This document shows positions 22,636 to 28,910 of a stretch of 28,910 bases of DNA, piece by piece. The notes below the pieces were generated by a model. That model made no database searches. It was not told the origin of the DNA and worked only from the letters and a program-made list of their open reading frames with translations. The stretch covers positions 1-28,910 of the IMG/VR virus record IMGVR_UViG_3300046488_000096, one strand, 5' to 3'. Positions within the stretch are counted from its first letter, which is position 1, and each line of letters starts with the position of its first letter. This DNA comes from a virus. Position numbers and translations under genes: made by a program.

Positions 22636-24159
22636 TTATTTATCTATTAAAGATAACATATTTTCTAATTTCTTTACATATAAAACTTGTATATTTGCCG
22701 GCGTATGATATAGACTGGCAAAAGATTCTGCAAACATTTCTGCCTTGTTTTGTTTTGCATATTGTGATGGATAAAATGCATCTGATACTATATCTTGTAT
22801 GGTATGAGGTGCATTACTACTTTCAAAATTATAACTTTCTTTATAATACTGAGCACGTACAGCGTGCCCAAATTCATGTGTTAACAATGATTCAATATCG
22901 TCACATCCAATTGGATGCCAACCATTTAACGAATCTGATATGACATTAGATTCTAGAAATGTAATGCGTTCTTTTTTAAACCATTGTAAATTAAATCGTA
23001 ATGCATGATCCATGCCATAATTATCTTCTCGTCCATATATATGCTCGCCCAAATCAGCACACTTAAGTGCTATAATGTTAGATGCTACTTTGGGATATGT
23101 ATGCGCAAGCACATCAAATTGTTTGACTATACGCTTGGCAGCATAAAAATCTGCTTTATCGAATACAAATCCTATATTTGGGTAATTGTTGCGCCACCAT
23201 TGAGCCAATTCAGTATAGTCTTTGCACGATGACAAATCTTTAATTGGTATAGTTATTACCGTGCTAGTACCTTCACCACGCTTAGCTGAACCACCGTGCT
23301 GTCCTGGTCTACCTTTATGATTAGGAAACGATTTGAGTACACCAGTTGTTGGTCTGTAGTGATGCCAATCAATCGTACGTAATCCTCCACCCATAACTCC
23401 TATACTCTGAAGCACACGATATAACGGAGAAGTCTTGGAAGCCGTCTTCAATGATTCCATATCTTTATATGGTCGTTTGAATAGGCTCATAGGATCCTTA
23501 ACATCGTGTGCGACAGCTTTAGCTAAGGCTTCACTTCCACCGGCATTAATAACTATAGTAGCAACCAATGAACGCATGGTACTACGTACTAATGATGTAC
23601 GTTGTTCGTCATTCATATTAAATAATTTAACTAATTCATTGTCCGAAAATGTGTGCCTTAATGACTGTACTTCATAATTGCGTGCATCACGCAATGCTTC
23701 AATCCCTGGATATATTGATTCAACTGCTTTCCGTGCAAAATGTTCTACTAAACCTTCCTCTATATAACTTTCACCTGGCTTTGATAACACACCAATATGT
23801 GGAGATTCTGTATGATAGTATTCGTGAGCAAGCGTAGTCAAACTGTTGGCTGTGTTATCGTCTAACTTGCCATCTTTCATCAATTGTTCCAAACCATTAC
23901 TAACTTTGTTGTCAAGAAATATGTTGGATCCAGACGCTGCACCACGAGTTGATGTTTGATTTACTTCTTCTAGTCTAGGGCTATGCAATTCTATGTTTCG
24001 TGGCCAATCTACGTGATTAGTTTTTGGAGAACTATTCTTGATAAAATCTTCCATGCCAGCTAATGATGTAAAATCATAACCACGAGGAAGACTTCCTCCC
24101 TGATGCCCAGGAATGCCTTTGTGATCTGGAAACGATTTGAGCACACCGATAGCAGTCAT
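22636..24159 (-). CDS. Tagged protein with two zinc metallopeptidase (zincin) domains
   Basis: A 507-residue protein with two modules, each introduced by the shared tag (residues 7-27 and 275-295). Module one carries a zincin motif His112-Glu-Tyr-Tyr-His116 ('LAHEYYHTES') followed by 'SYIEEGLVEHFA', where Glu134/Glu135 may be the third zinc ligand. Module two carries His428-Glu-Phe-Gly-His432 ('LLTHEFGHAVRAQY') followed by 'NKAEMFAESFASLYH', the standard arrangement of phage-associated metallopeptidases. No signal peptide is present. Two different peptidases in one chain, each behind the same tag, suggest fusion of two formerly separate effectors. The start overlaps the upstream stop (ATGA). 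Targets are unknown. Confidence 0.8.
   Translation of the reverse strand: MTAIGVLKSFPDHKGIPGHQGGSLPRGYDFTSLAGMEDFIKNSSPKTNHVDWPRNIELHSPRLEEVNQTSTRGAASGSNIFLDNKVSNGLEQLMKDGKLDDNTANSLTTLAHEYYHTESPHIGVLSKPGESYIEEGLVEHFARKAVESIYPGIEALRDARNYEVQSLRHTFSDNELVKLFNMNDEQRTSLVRSTMRSLVATIVINAGGSEALAKAVAHDVKDPMSLFKRPYKDMESLKTASKTSPLYRVLQSIGVMGGGLRTIDWHHYRPTTGVLKSFPNHKGRPGQHGGSAKRGEGTSTVITIPIKDLSSCKDYTELAQWWRNNYPNIGFVFDKADFYAAKRIVKQFDVLAHTYPKVASNIIALKCADLGEHIYGREDNYGMDHALRFNLQWFKKERITFLESNVISDSLNGWHPIGCDDIESLLTHEFGHAVRAQYYKESYNFESSNAPHTIQDIVSDAFYPSQYAKQNKAEMFAESFASLYHTPANIQVLYVKKLENMLSLIDK
23275..23337 (-). repeat. Shared protein tag, internal copy before second zincin
   Basis: Encodes residues 275-295, 'LKSFPNHKGRPGQHGGSAKR' plus Gly. 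This is the most diverged copy at its end (GGSAKR instead of GGSLPR). Confidence 0.85.
24079..24141 (-). repeat. Shared protein tag, N-terminal copy of the double zincin
   Basis: Encodes residues 7-27, 'LKSFPDHKGIPGHQGGSLPR' plus Gly. Confidence 0.9.
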
Positions 24160-25745
24160 AACTTCTTCCCATATTTATCTTCATAGTCTTGATAAATCTG
24201 TATCAATCGTGTTACATCTCGCGTGCTCATGCCAATTGGCATGATTCCCACGATATCTTTAGGCTTAATACTTCCTGTTATTTCAACCCATGATTCGTTT
24301 ACTTTACGTACTATATCTGATGGTGCATCTACCACGATATTGATAGCACCAAAGCTAGAAGGATCTAAGGTTGTGCCCATAATGAATGGAAGACTTTCAC
24401 CGTTACCTGTTGCAGACCCTGGTTGTAAACCGTTATCAAGAATGCCTTGAATGTTACTGATATGCGTGCCGTGATAAACACGTGTGAATCCTTCTTTTAC
24501 AGAAGGCAGCTGCGCTGTCCGCACGTAAATGGGAATGTTATGCGGATTATTAAGATTCAAATCGTTGAATAGCATCAACGCACTATATTCTTTGGCAGTA
24601 ACATCTGTCGGCAAGGAATCTTTAGGCAATGAGCCACCTTGAATGCCAGGACGTCCCTTATGGTCAGGAAACGATTTCTTGACAGGATCATCTATTGCAC
24701 CGATTGTTATTCGTGTTTCGTCTTTATAGCCAGGTAGTGATTTCATCCAATCGTCGTTCTCTTCAGTGTTGATAATTATATCCGTTTGGCTTACAGGGAC
24801 CTCCAGGGACGTTTTGAGTATACCAACGTACCTTTTACTCCCTTTCGGCACTGCGACCGGATTTGACGGCATTTTCATGACGCGAATGACCTGTTTAGAT
24901 GAGGTTGGCTGCTCTTTCAATTGCATTTCACCGAAACGTTCTCTACCTGACTTTGGTACTATATATTTGGCACTGATAAAATCTTCATATGTAGACGTAG
25001 AATACGATTGATTGTTTGAACCATCGCTAGAACGTATCATAGATGTCCAAGTCAATGTTGTACCAGGCTTCATACTAAATTTGTCTTCATCCATTAAACG
25101 CTGCAACCTATGAAGCGTTTTATTGTCCATATTATATGTGTCAATAGCTGTCTGCTGCTGAAATTCACAAACACGTATTGCACCTGTTTTGTGCAATGCA
25201 GCAAATACTTGCACTGCAGCATCGCTACCAGCATAATTTTCTCCATTCGGTCCAAATATGTTGCGTAACAATTCACCTTGTTTGGCATTTAATCCAAATA
25301 ATTTGTAATTCTCTCCAGCTGTCATGAATCCTATGTGACCATTGGCTTGTGAACCACCTGTAGCAAATTCTATGAAATCGTCAGACACGTCAATAAGTTT
25401 GTCGTCTGGCATTATCCAATAACCTTTGCCAAATCCAGGCCTCGTCTTGACTTGACTATACTTATCAAGCAATACAACACCTGCCGGTAAACTCCCACCT
25501 TGATGGCCAGGAATGCCAGCGGTATGCCCATCTTCAGCCGAATAGGACTTCAATACACCGATAGCTTTAGCACGAGGCCTTGCGGCATATTGAATGCCAT
25601 GGTCCCCAGGATAGGGTTGCGTGTGAACGAATGCCGTATTGATAATGGCTTCAGGAATGCCGTCTGGGAAGGCATCGCACGTTAGTTTTACATCGTGTTG
25701 ATGAAAGAATTTGCAATCAAGGCAAATGGGCGCAGGTCCGGTCAT
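24156..25745 (-). CDS. Tagged multidomain protein with N-terminal Cys motif and C-terminal ART-like domain
   Basis: A 529-residue protein. Residues 8-50 form a small Cys-rich domain ('CLDCKFFHQ', 'CDAFPDGIPEAI', 'PYPGDHGIQY') of a type seen in phage and bacterial proteins. A tag variant at 65-89 precedes an unknown module of about 260 residues. A second tag (356-376) precedes 'FTRVYHGTHISNIQGILDNG' (420-439) and 'GSIKPKDIVGIMPIG' (491-505), which resemble the H-x-T...N...GL core of DarT/KptA-like ADP-ribosyltransferases and match the ART-like end of the 2H protein. The catalytic Glu is not certain; Glu488 is a candidate. The Cys domain before the tag is unique among the tagged proteins. An AAAGGG ribosome site precedes ATG 25745. 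Confidence 0.68.
   Translation of the reverse strand: MTGPAPICLDCKFFHQHDVKLTCDAFPDGIPEAIINTAFVHTQPYPGDHGIQYAARPRAKAIGVLKSYSAEDGHTAGIPGHQGGSLPAGVVLLDKYSQVKTRPGFGKGYWIMPDDKLIDVSDDFIEFATGGSQANGHIGFMTAGENYKLFGLNAKQGELLRNIFGPNGENYAGSDAAVQVFAALHKTGAIRVCEFQQQTAIDTYNMDNKTLHRLQRLMDEDKFSMKPGTTLTWTSMIRSSDGSNNQSYSTSTYEDFISAKYIVPKSGRERFGEMQLKEQPTSSKQVIRVMKMPSNPVAVPKGSKRYVGILKTSLEVPVSQTDIIINTEENDDWMKSLPGYKDETRITIGAIDDPVKKSFPDHKGRPGIQGGSLPKDSLPTDVTAKEYSALMLFNDLNLNNPHNIPIYVRTAQLPSVKEGFTRVYHGTHISNIQGILDNGLQPGSATGNGESLPFIMGTTLDPSSFGAINIVVDAPSDIVRKVNESWVEITGSIKPKDIVGIMPIGMSTRDVTRLIQIYQDYEDKYGKKL
24618..24680 (-). repeat. Shared protein tag, internal copy before ART-like domain
   Basis: Encodes residues 356-376, 'KKSFPDHKGRPGIQGGSLPK' plus Asp. 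Confidence 0.9.
25479..25553 (-). repeat. Shared protein tag, variant copy after the Cys domain
   Basis: Encodes residues 65-89. It begins LKSYSAEDGHTAG and then returns to the consensus IPGHQGGSLPAG, so the second half is the better conserved part. Confidence 0.85.
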
Positions 25746-25746
25746 T

Positions 25747-26670
25747 CTATTTACCCTTTACCAATATTAAATCGTTAGATTGCCATGCAAACCTGCTATA
25801 ATCTTTTTTATAATCTGCAGCATCTAATTCTTTATATTTTATAGGATTATACTTTGGTGCAAACGGTCCTTTAATCTTATCTGCCTCGTTTCGTACAATT
25901 GCATGAAATTGCAATATAGTCTTGCCTTTCGCAGTGGTACTACCATCGTATTTGTAATACATGCCTCTGCCAATAATAATTTCCTGATCTGCTAAATATC
26001 GTGGTGGATCCATAATTTTTGGATTATCCCAATTAGGCATAGACTGAGACACATGACCAGCATATGCAACAGGCAATCCTTTAGGCGCAGATATTTGAAC
26101 AAATGTTTCACCGAATCGCTCAGTTAATTTCAAGTCTGTAGAAGTGCTGGCAAATCCTTTATCTTCATATATAGCACCCTCTTTAAATTTTGCATTTTCT
26201 AATCCAAGTGCTCCACGATACAATATCGTATCTTCTGGTAATGGCTGCATAGCACTATCCATATATTGGACTTGCTGTTGTGGAGTTAGACGTATGTGTG
26301 TTGATTCGTATTCAGGATGCATACCTTTGTCATTCCAATATTTCCAATAAGTTGTTTCATCTTTTATGACAGCATCTGGCTTAACTTTGTCAAGTGGTAC
26401 AACTCCGCGCAAACCACGATTTATTTCTGCATGCATCGTATACGATTGTAATGCATAAAATTGATTCTTGTCTATATTTTTTGCAAATTCTTCAGAACGT
26501 TTTAGATATTCTTCTTTAGAAATTGCCACATAACCACCAACTTTTTTAGGCTTAACAGTAATTTTATCATTATTTGCACTTGCATCTCGTGGTAAGCTAC
26601 CTCCTTGATGGCCAGGAATGCCTTCGTGTCCAGGATTAGGGAAAGATTTCAATTTGATAGTTGCTTTCAT
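25747..26670 (-). CDS. Tagged ADP-ribosyltransferase (exoenzyme type)
   Basis: A 307-residue protein with the tag at residues 7-29 and a C-terminal R-S-E class ADP-ribosyltransferase. The three landmarks are Arg152 in 'TILYRGALG', Ser175-Thr-Ser177 in 'KGFASTSTD', and Glu230 in 'YLADQEIIIGRGMYYK'. This family moves ADP-ribose from NAD to Arg or other residues of target proteins. The first acid of the usual E-x-E motif is Asp228 here, which may affect the target residue or activity. There is no secretion signal and no neighbouring immunity gene. The start overlaps the small terminase stop (ATGA) with AGGTGGTG upstream. T4 Alt and ModA set a precedent for phage enzymes of this kind acting on host RNA polymerase. 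Confidence 0.88.
   Translation of the reverse strand: MKATIKLKSFPNPGHEGIPGHQGGSLPRDASANNDKITVKPKKVGGYVAISKEEYLKRSEEFAKNIDKNQFYALQSYTMHAEINRGLRGVVPLDKVKPDAVIKDETTYWKYWNDKGMHPEYESTHIRLTPQQQVQYMDSAMQPLPEDTILYRGALGLENAKFKEGAIYEDKGFASTSTDLKLTERFGETFVQISAPKGLPVAYAGHVSQSMPNWDNPKIMDPPRYLADQEIIIGRGMYYKYDGSTTAKGKTILQFHAIVRNEADKIKGPFAPKYNPIKYKELDAADYKKDYSRFAWQSNDLILVKGK
26584..26652 (-). repeat. Shared protein tag of the ADP-ribosyltransferase
   Basis: Encodes residues 7-29. The first 30 residues of this protein equal those of the gene at 27703-28275, including an inserted 'PG' before HEG, while the DNA differs at several wobble positions. Confidence 0.9.
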
Positions 26671-27347
26671 TGTTCACCACCTGATAACGTTCTGATTTCC
26701 GACGGCTGAAGTGATACGGACATGTCTCCTCCCATGCGTGATGCAAGCTCTTTTGCTGCTTTCTCACGGTTAAACGGATCAGGGATCCACTTCATGAAGA
26801 GATCCGCAACAGTGGCTCTTAAATATAATACTTGCGCAGCAGTCAATGTGTTCCTGTTCTCAACACGACTCATACGCTCTACCAAGTTAGCCATCGAAGA
26901 TATGATTATCAAGAAGCGATTGAGCCAAATGCCATAACCTTCCACAGTAGGATCAGGAGAATTTTCTACGAACTCATCAAACACAGCTTTGGCGCACGCG
27001 AGTTCATAATTCAAGTTTAGTAATATAGACCTGTCTACACTTAAATATGAATCTATAGAATTCTTGAGACGTAACCGTGTCACTTTGGATGAACGACCAT
27101 TCGTAATTCCTGTTCCGTGTGCTCCAGAATTCCCACCATGAAATTTACACGCACCTGTTCCAGAGTGATAGGTGCCGCCACCTGCTGGATTTGTACACCT
27201 AAATGTTGGGTCTTTATGGATACGTCTGAAGCAAACAGCAGTCTCAGGAGTATTACGACCTGGCAGCTTGACGTAGTACGTAGCACCACCTATGGTGCCT
27301 TCTTCAGTACGAATATTTGACGGAGAAATTTTCTTAAATTCAATCAT
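26667..27347 (-). CDS. Putative terminase small subunit with Cys/His knuckle
   Basis: A 226-residue protein. Residues 50-72 contain Cys51, His61, Cys67 and His70 in 'RCTNPAGGGTYHSGTGACKF' followed by His-Gly-Gly, a knuckle I associate with small-terminase-like phage proteins. The rest is helical, and the end has 'FNREKAAKELASRMGGDMSV'. Small subunits bind the phage packaging site and recruit TerL. No tag is present, although it lies between tagged genes. It starts after the junction TAACAATG without a ribosome site of its own, so it depends on coupling. The position upstream of terL supports the call, but several genes intervene; another DNA-binding role is possible. Confidence 0.6.
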   Translation of the reverse strand: MIEFKKISPSNIRTEEGTIGGATYYVKLPGRNTPETAVCFRRIHKDPTFRCTNPAGGGTYHSGTGACKFHGGNSGAHGTGITNGRSSKVTRLRLKNSIDSYLSVDRSILLNLNYELACAKAVFDEFVENSPDPTVEGYGIWLNRFLIIISSMANLVERMSRVENRNTLTAAQVLYLRATVADLFMKWIPDPFNREKAAKELASRMGGDMSVSLQPSEIRTLSGGEQ

Positions 27348-27349
27348 TG

Positions 27350-27706
27350 TTAGTCTTGCAATAATCCCATATCAAAATTTTGTTGTTCTGCTATAGCTTT
27401 TATACGCTTCATAATATTATCATACTTATCTTGTATGAAGTGTCCATATTTATTGTTAGCATTAGATTCAGCAGCAACTCTCAACACACCTGCTCCTCTG
27501 TACCAATCTTTTTGCCTTCCAGAACGTATAGCCTCTATCATATTTGCCAAACGTTCGTGAGGAAATTCTTGATTGACAGCTGTATAAAATGTGACTGTCT
27601 TAGCAACATTACCAACAGGCTCACTATCAGCAGGAAGTGAACCACCTTGTTCACCAGGACGTCCTTTATGGTCAGGAAATGATTTGAGTTTGAGTATAGC
27701 TTTCAT
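27350..27706 (-). CDS. Tagged small protein of unknown function
   Basis: A 118-residue protein with the tag at residues 7-27 and a C-terminal region of about 75 residues rich in charged helices ('FPHERLANMIEAIRSGRQKD', 'YGHFIQDKYDNIMKRIKAIA'). No catalytic motif is evident; 'DWYRGAGVLR' has a superficial likeness to the Arg strand of ADP-ribosyltransferases, but the Ser and Glu motifs are missing. The start overlaps the upstream tagged gene (ATGA). By association it is a candidate effector of a new type. Confidence 0.6.
   Translation of the reverse strand: MKAILKLKSFPDHKGRPGEQGGSLPADSEPVGNVAKTVTFYTAVNQEFPHERLANMIEAIRSGRQKDWYRGAGVLRVAAESNANNKYGHFIQDKYDNIMKRIKAIAEQQNFDMGLLQD
27626..27688 (-). 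repeat. Shared protein tag of the 118-residue protein
   Basis: Encodes residues 7-27, 'LKSFPDHKGRPGEQGGSLPA' plus Asp. Confidence 0.9.
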
Positions 27707-28275
27707 ATGCCAAATACCTCGCTGGCAAACTTATTTGCAGATTCTCTGGCATTGTTACCATCCCATTTCATCTGTTGACCATTCCATTCAACACTGCTAG
27801 ATGCAGCAACATGCTGCATTCTGTAACCACCAAAATGTTGAATGCTAACCTTTCCATATTCAGGATGTTCCGGCACATCGTAATGTGTGTAATGCCCACT
27901 GGCAGGGCTTTCGGCTATGTTTTTAAGCCATTGTCCAAAGCCAGGTGCTTTCACGCCTTTTGATGCAGCCTTCAGTTCTTTCTTAGCAGCATCTAATGAT
28001 TCTTTTGCAGCATAATATTTAGCATTATACTGTTCATATTCTTTCTTATAACGATCTTCGTATGCTTTGGTATATAATTTGTAATAACGTTTTGATTGAC
28101 TATTTGCAAGCTCAACACTATTTTGCAAATCCTTAACTTTGTCATTGGCATCGAACATTGCTTTCAGTTGTGTAGTTTCTCCACCAGCATCTCGTGGCAA
28201 GCTACCACCCTGATGCCCAGGAATGCCTTCGTGACCAGGATTAGGAAAGGATTTTAGTTTGATGGTAGCTTTCAT
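27703..28275 (-). CDS. Tagged coiled-coil protein of unknown function
   Basis: A 190-residue protein. The tag at residues 7-29 is followed by a long Lys/Tyr/Glu-rich helix (about 38-112, 'YYKLYTKAYEDRYKKEYEQY') and a C-terminal beta-rich part ('HPEYGKVSIQHFGGYRMQHV', 'SSVEWNGQQMKWDGNN'). The C-terminal part may be a small enzymatic or binding domain, but I recognise none. A GGGAG ribosome site precedes ATG 28275, after a gap with two hairpins. It is the first tagged gene in transcription order. Confidence 0.6.
   Translation of the reverse strand: MKATIKLKSFPNPGHEGIPGHQGGSLPRDAGGETTQLKAMFDANDKVKDLQNSVELANSQSKRYYKLYTKAYEDRYKKEYEQYNAKYYAAKESLDAAKKELKAASKGVKAPGFGQWLKNIAESPASGHYTHYDVPEHPEYGKVSIQHFGGYRMQHVAASSSVEWNGQQMKWDGNNARESANKFASEVFGI
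28189..28257 (-). repeat. Shared protein tag of the coiled-coil protein
   Basis: Encodes residues 7-29, with the same 'NPGHEG' variant as the ADP-ribosyltransferase gene. Confidence 0.9.
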
Positions 28276-28288
28276 AATATACTCCCAA

Positions 28289-28351
28289 ATGCCAGGCAGC
28301 TACTTTCATAACCACCTGGCATAACTTAGTTTGATAACGTAAACCGTTATC
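28289..28351. terminator. Two inverted repeats after the membrane protein gene
   Basis: ATGCCAGG (28289-28296) pairs with CCTGGCAT (28315-28322), and GATAACG (28333-28339) pairs with CGTTATC (28345-28351) around five bases. The second overlaps the stop of the membrane protein gene. Neither is followed by a U-run on the minus strand, so attenuation or RNA stability are alternatives to termination. Confidence 0.4.
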
Positions 28352-28736
28352 CTTTGTTAGCAGCTTTCGTAACAACTTTCTTGGCAGGTTTGTTTCCTGA
28401 AACATCTTCGAATACAGAATATTGACGATCAACTTTTTTATTGAAAACTTGATTCCATACTTGAGATGCTACCCAAACACCCATACCAATCGCCACGAAT
28501 GGCCACCAATGCTCAAGAAATGTCCAGGCCGATGCCGGCAAGAATTCTTGTATTACTTGACTGATAATCGGCATCAGTACACATACAAGCAATGTGCCAG
28601 TCCACTTAGCCCATATGGGCAAACCAATGAACCATGGCCATTCTTTTAGCATCAGCGAAAGCACGATGCCAATCAGCACTGGCGATCCCAGCAGTACAAC
28701 GACTTCCATAAACGTTTTCGGAATTGCGATATCCAT
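28347..28736 (-). CDS. Three-helix membrane protein, possible holin
   Basis: A 129-residue protein with three hydrophobic segments (about residues 11-26, 44-64 and 78-95) and a basic C-terminal tail ('KKVVTKAANKG'). Size, helix number and charged tail fit class I holins or similar phage membrane proteins, but the endolysin gene is 12 kb away, so the call is tentative. AAAGGAG precedes the ATG, and a candidate promoter element lies 21 bases upstream. Confidence 0.5.
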   Translation of the reverse strand: MDIAIPKTFMEVVVLLGSPVLIGIVLSLMLKEWPWFIGLPIWAKWTGTLLVCVLMPIISQVIQEFLPASAWTFLEHWWPFVAIGMGVWVASQVWNQVFNKKVDRQYSVFEDVSGNKPAKKVVTKAANKG

Positions 28737-28757
28737 ATTTACTCCTTTGTTTGTATG

Positions 28758-28770
28758 AATATATACTTAC
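28758..28770 (-). promoter_or_regulatory. Candidate phage promoter element
   Basis: The minus strand reads GTAAGTATATATT, overlapping the stop of the upstream gene and lying 21 bases before the membrane protein start. The same 13 bases occur at 17586, also overlapping a stop codon. Confidence 0.52.
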
Positions 28771-28910
28771 GAAACAGGAAACTTGACATTTATCCCGGCA
28801 AATGCAACTATCACTTGCGCATACATTTCCTCCCCAATCACTGCTTTCAAGTCCGTAGTAAGAGACATCTCATCAGTGACTGTGCTTTGCTTACAGAAGC
28901 CTTGATTGCT
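28767..28910 (-). CDS. C-terminal end of an unidentified protein (truncated by window edge)
   Basis: The frame is open from the right edge for 47 codons and ends at TAA 28769-28767. The visible end is 'LTTDLKAVIGEEMYAQVIVA' then FAGINVKFPVS. It faintly resembles the dimerisation segment of Mor-type activators ('..IG...A......GG..v.iP'), but the helix-turn-helix that normally follows is absent, so I leave the function open. Confidence 0.5.
   Translation of the reverse strand, partial: SNQGFCKQSTVTDEMSLTTDLKAVIGEEMYAQVIVAFAGINVKFPVS

Noticed and set aside
25747-27347. Toxin-immunity pair formed by the ART gene and its upstream neighbour
   Set aside because: The neighbour has a Cys/His knuckle and a packaging-like position, and has no feature of an immunity protein.
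27350-27706. Second full ADP-ribosyltransferase based on 'WYRG'
   Set aside because: The Ser-Thr-Ser and Glu motifs are missing and the region is too short for the fold.
28289-28351. Classical intrinsic terminator after the membrane protein
   Set aside because: The hairpins are good but no U-run follows on the coding strand, so I list them only as possible terminators.
1-28910. tRNA genes or other structured RNA genes
   Set aside because: I found no cloverleaf candidate; the gaps are too short or are explained by promoter-like elements and simple hairpins.
28767-28910. Mor-type transcription activator
   Set aside because: Only 47 residues are visible, the likeness is slight, and the helix-turn-helix expected after the matching segment is absent.

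Overview
The window looks like a contiguous late-gene block of a tailed double-stranded DNA phage (Caudoviricetes), with every supported gene on the minus strand, so transcription runs from right to left. The evidence is a recognisable head and packaging set: a candidate small terminase with a Cys/His knuckle, a large terminase with Walker and nuclease motifs, a portal, a MuF-like minor head protein, a prohead-protease/scaffold-like protein and the first 119 codons of a candidate capsid protein. Genes are packed with ATGA, GTGA or TAACATG junctions. The host cannot be read from the sequence. One secreted Thr/Pro repeat protein (9242-9715) is in a style common in Chloroflexota, which is only a weak hint.

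In transcription order, the right end (28910-22636) carries the end of an unidentified gene, a three-helix membrane protein and then a row of accessory proteins around the candidate small terminase. These include an ADP-ribosyltransferase, a multidomain protein with a second ART-like domain, a double zinc-metallopeptidase protein and two unknowns. The large terminase (22520-20304) has an unusual acidic insertion of about 245 residues. Small hypothetical genes follow, then a 585-residue unknown and a protein joining a 2H phosphoesterase to an ART-like domain. Next come a GH25-type endolysin with its neighbours, a papain-like peptidase and a four-gene sugar cassette (FkbM methyltransferase, two glycosyltransferases, one SAM methyltransferase). 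A cluster of tiny membrane proteins, a secreted Thr-rich protein and a thymidylate-synthase-family enzyme lead into the head genes, which also hold a beta-helix protein and a GIY-YIG homing endonuclease.

The most interesting signal is a short protein tag, roughly LKSFPDHxGxPGxQGGSLP, found nine times in six proteins. It sits at the N-terminus or just before a second domain, and what follows differs each time (ART, 2H phosphoesterase, zincin, unknown). The copies differ largely at third codon positions, so the peptide rather than the DNA appears to be conserved. My proposal is that it is a packaging or delivery tag for a set of phage proteins that enter the cell with the DNA, comparable in logic to T4 internal proteins or to polyvalent proteins. 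This is inference.

A second window-wide signal is a 13-base element (GCAAGTTTAGTAT or GTAAGTATATATT) found just upstream of eight gene blocks and in a triplicated 19-base repeat, which looks like a phage-specific promoter. A cluster of CCACGA/TCGTGG words in and before the large terminase gene may be a packaging-recognition region.
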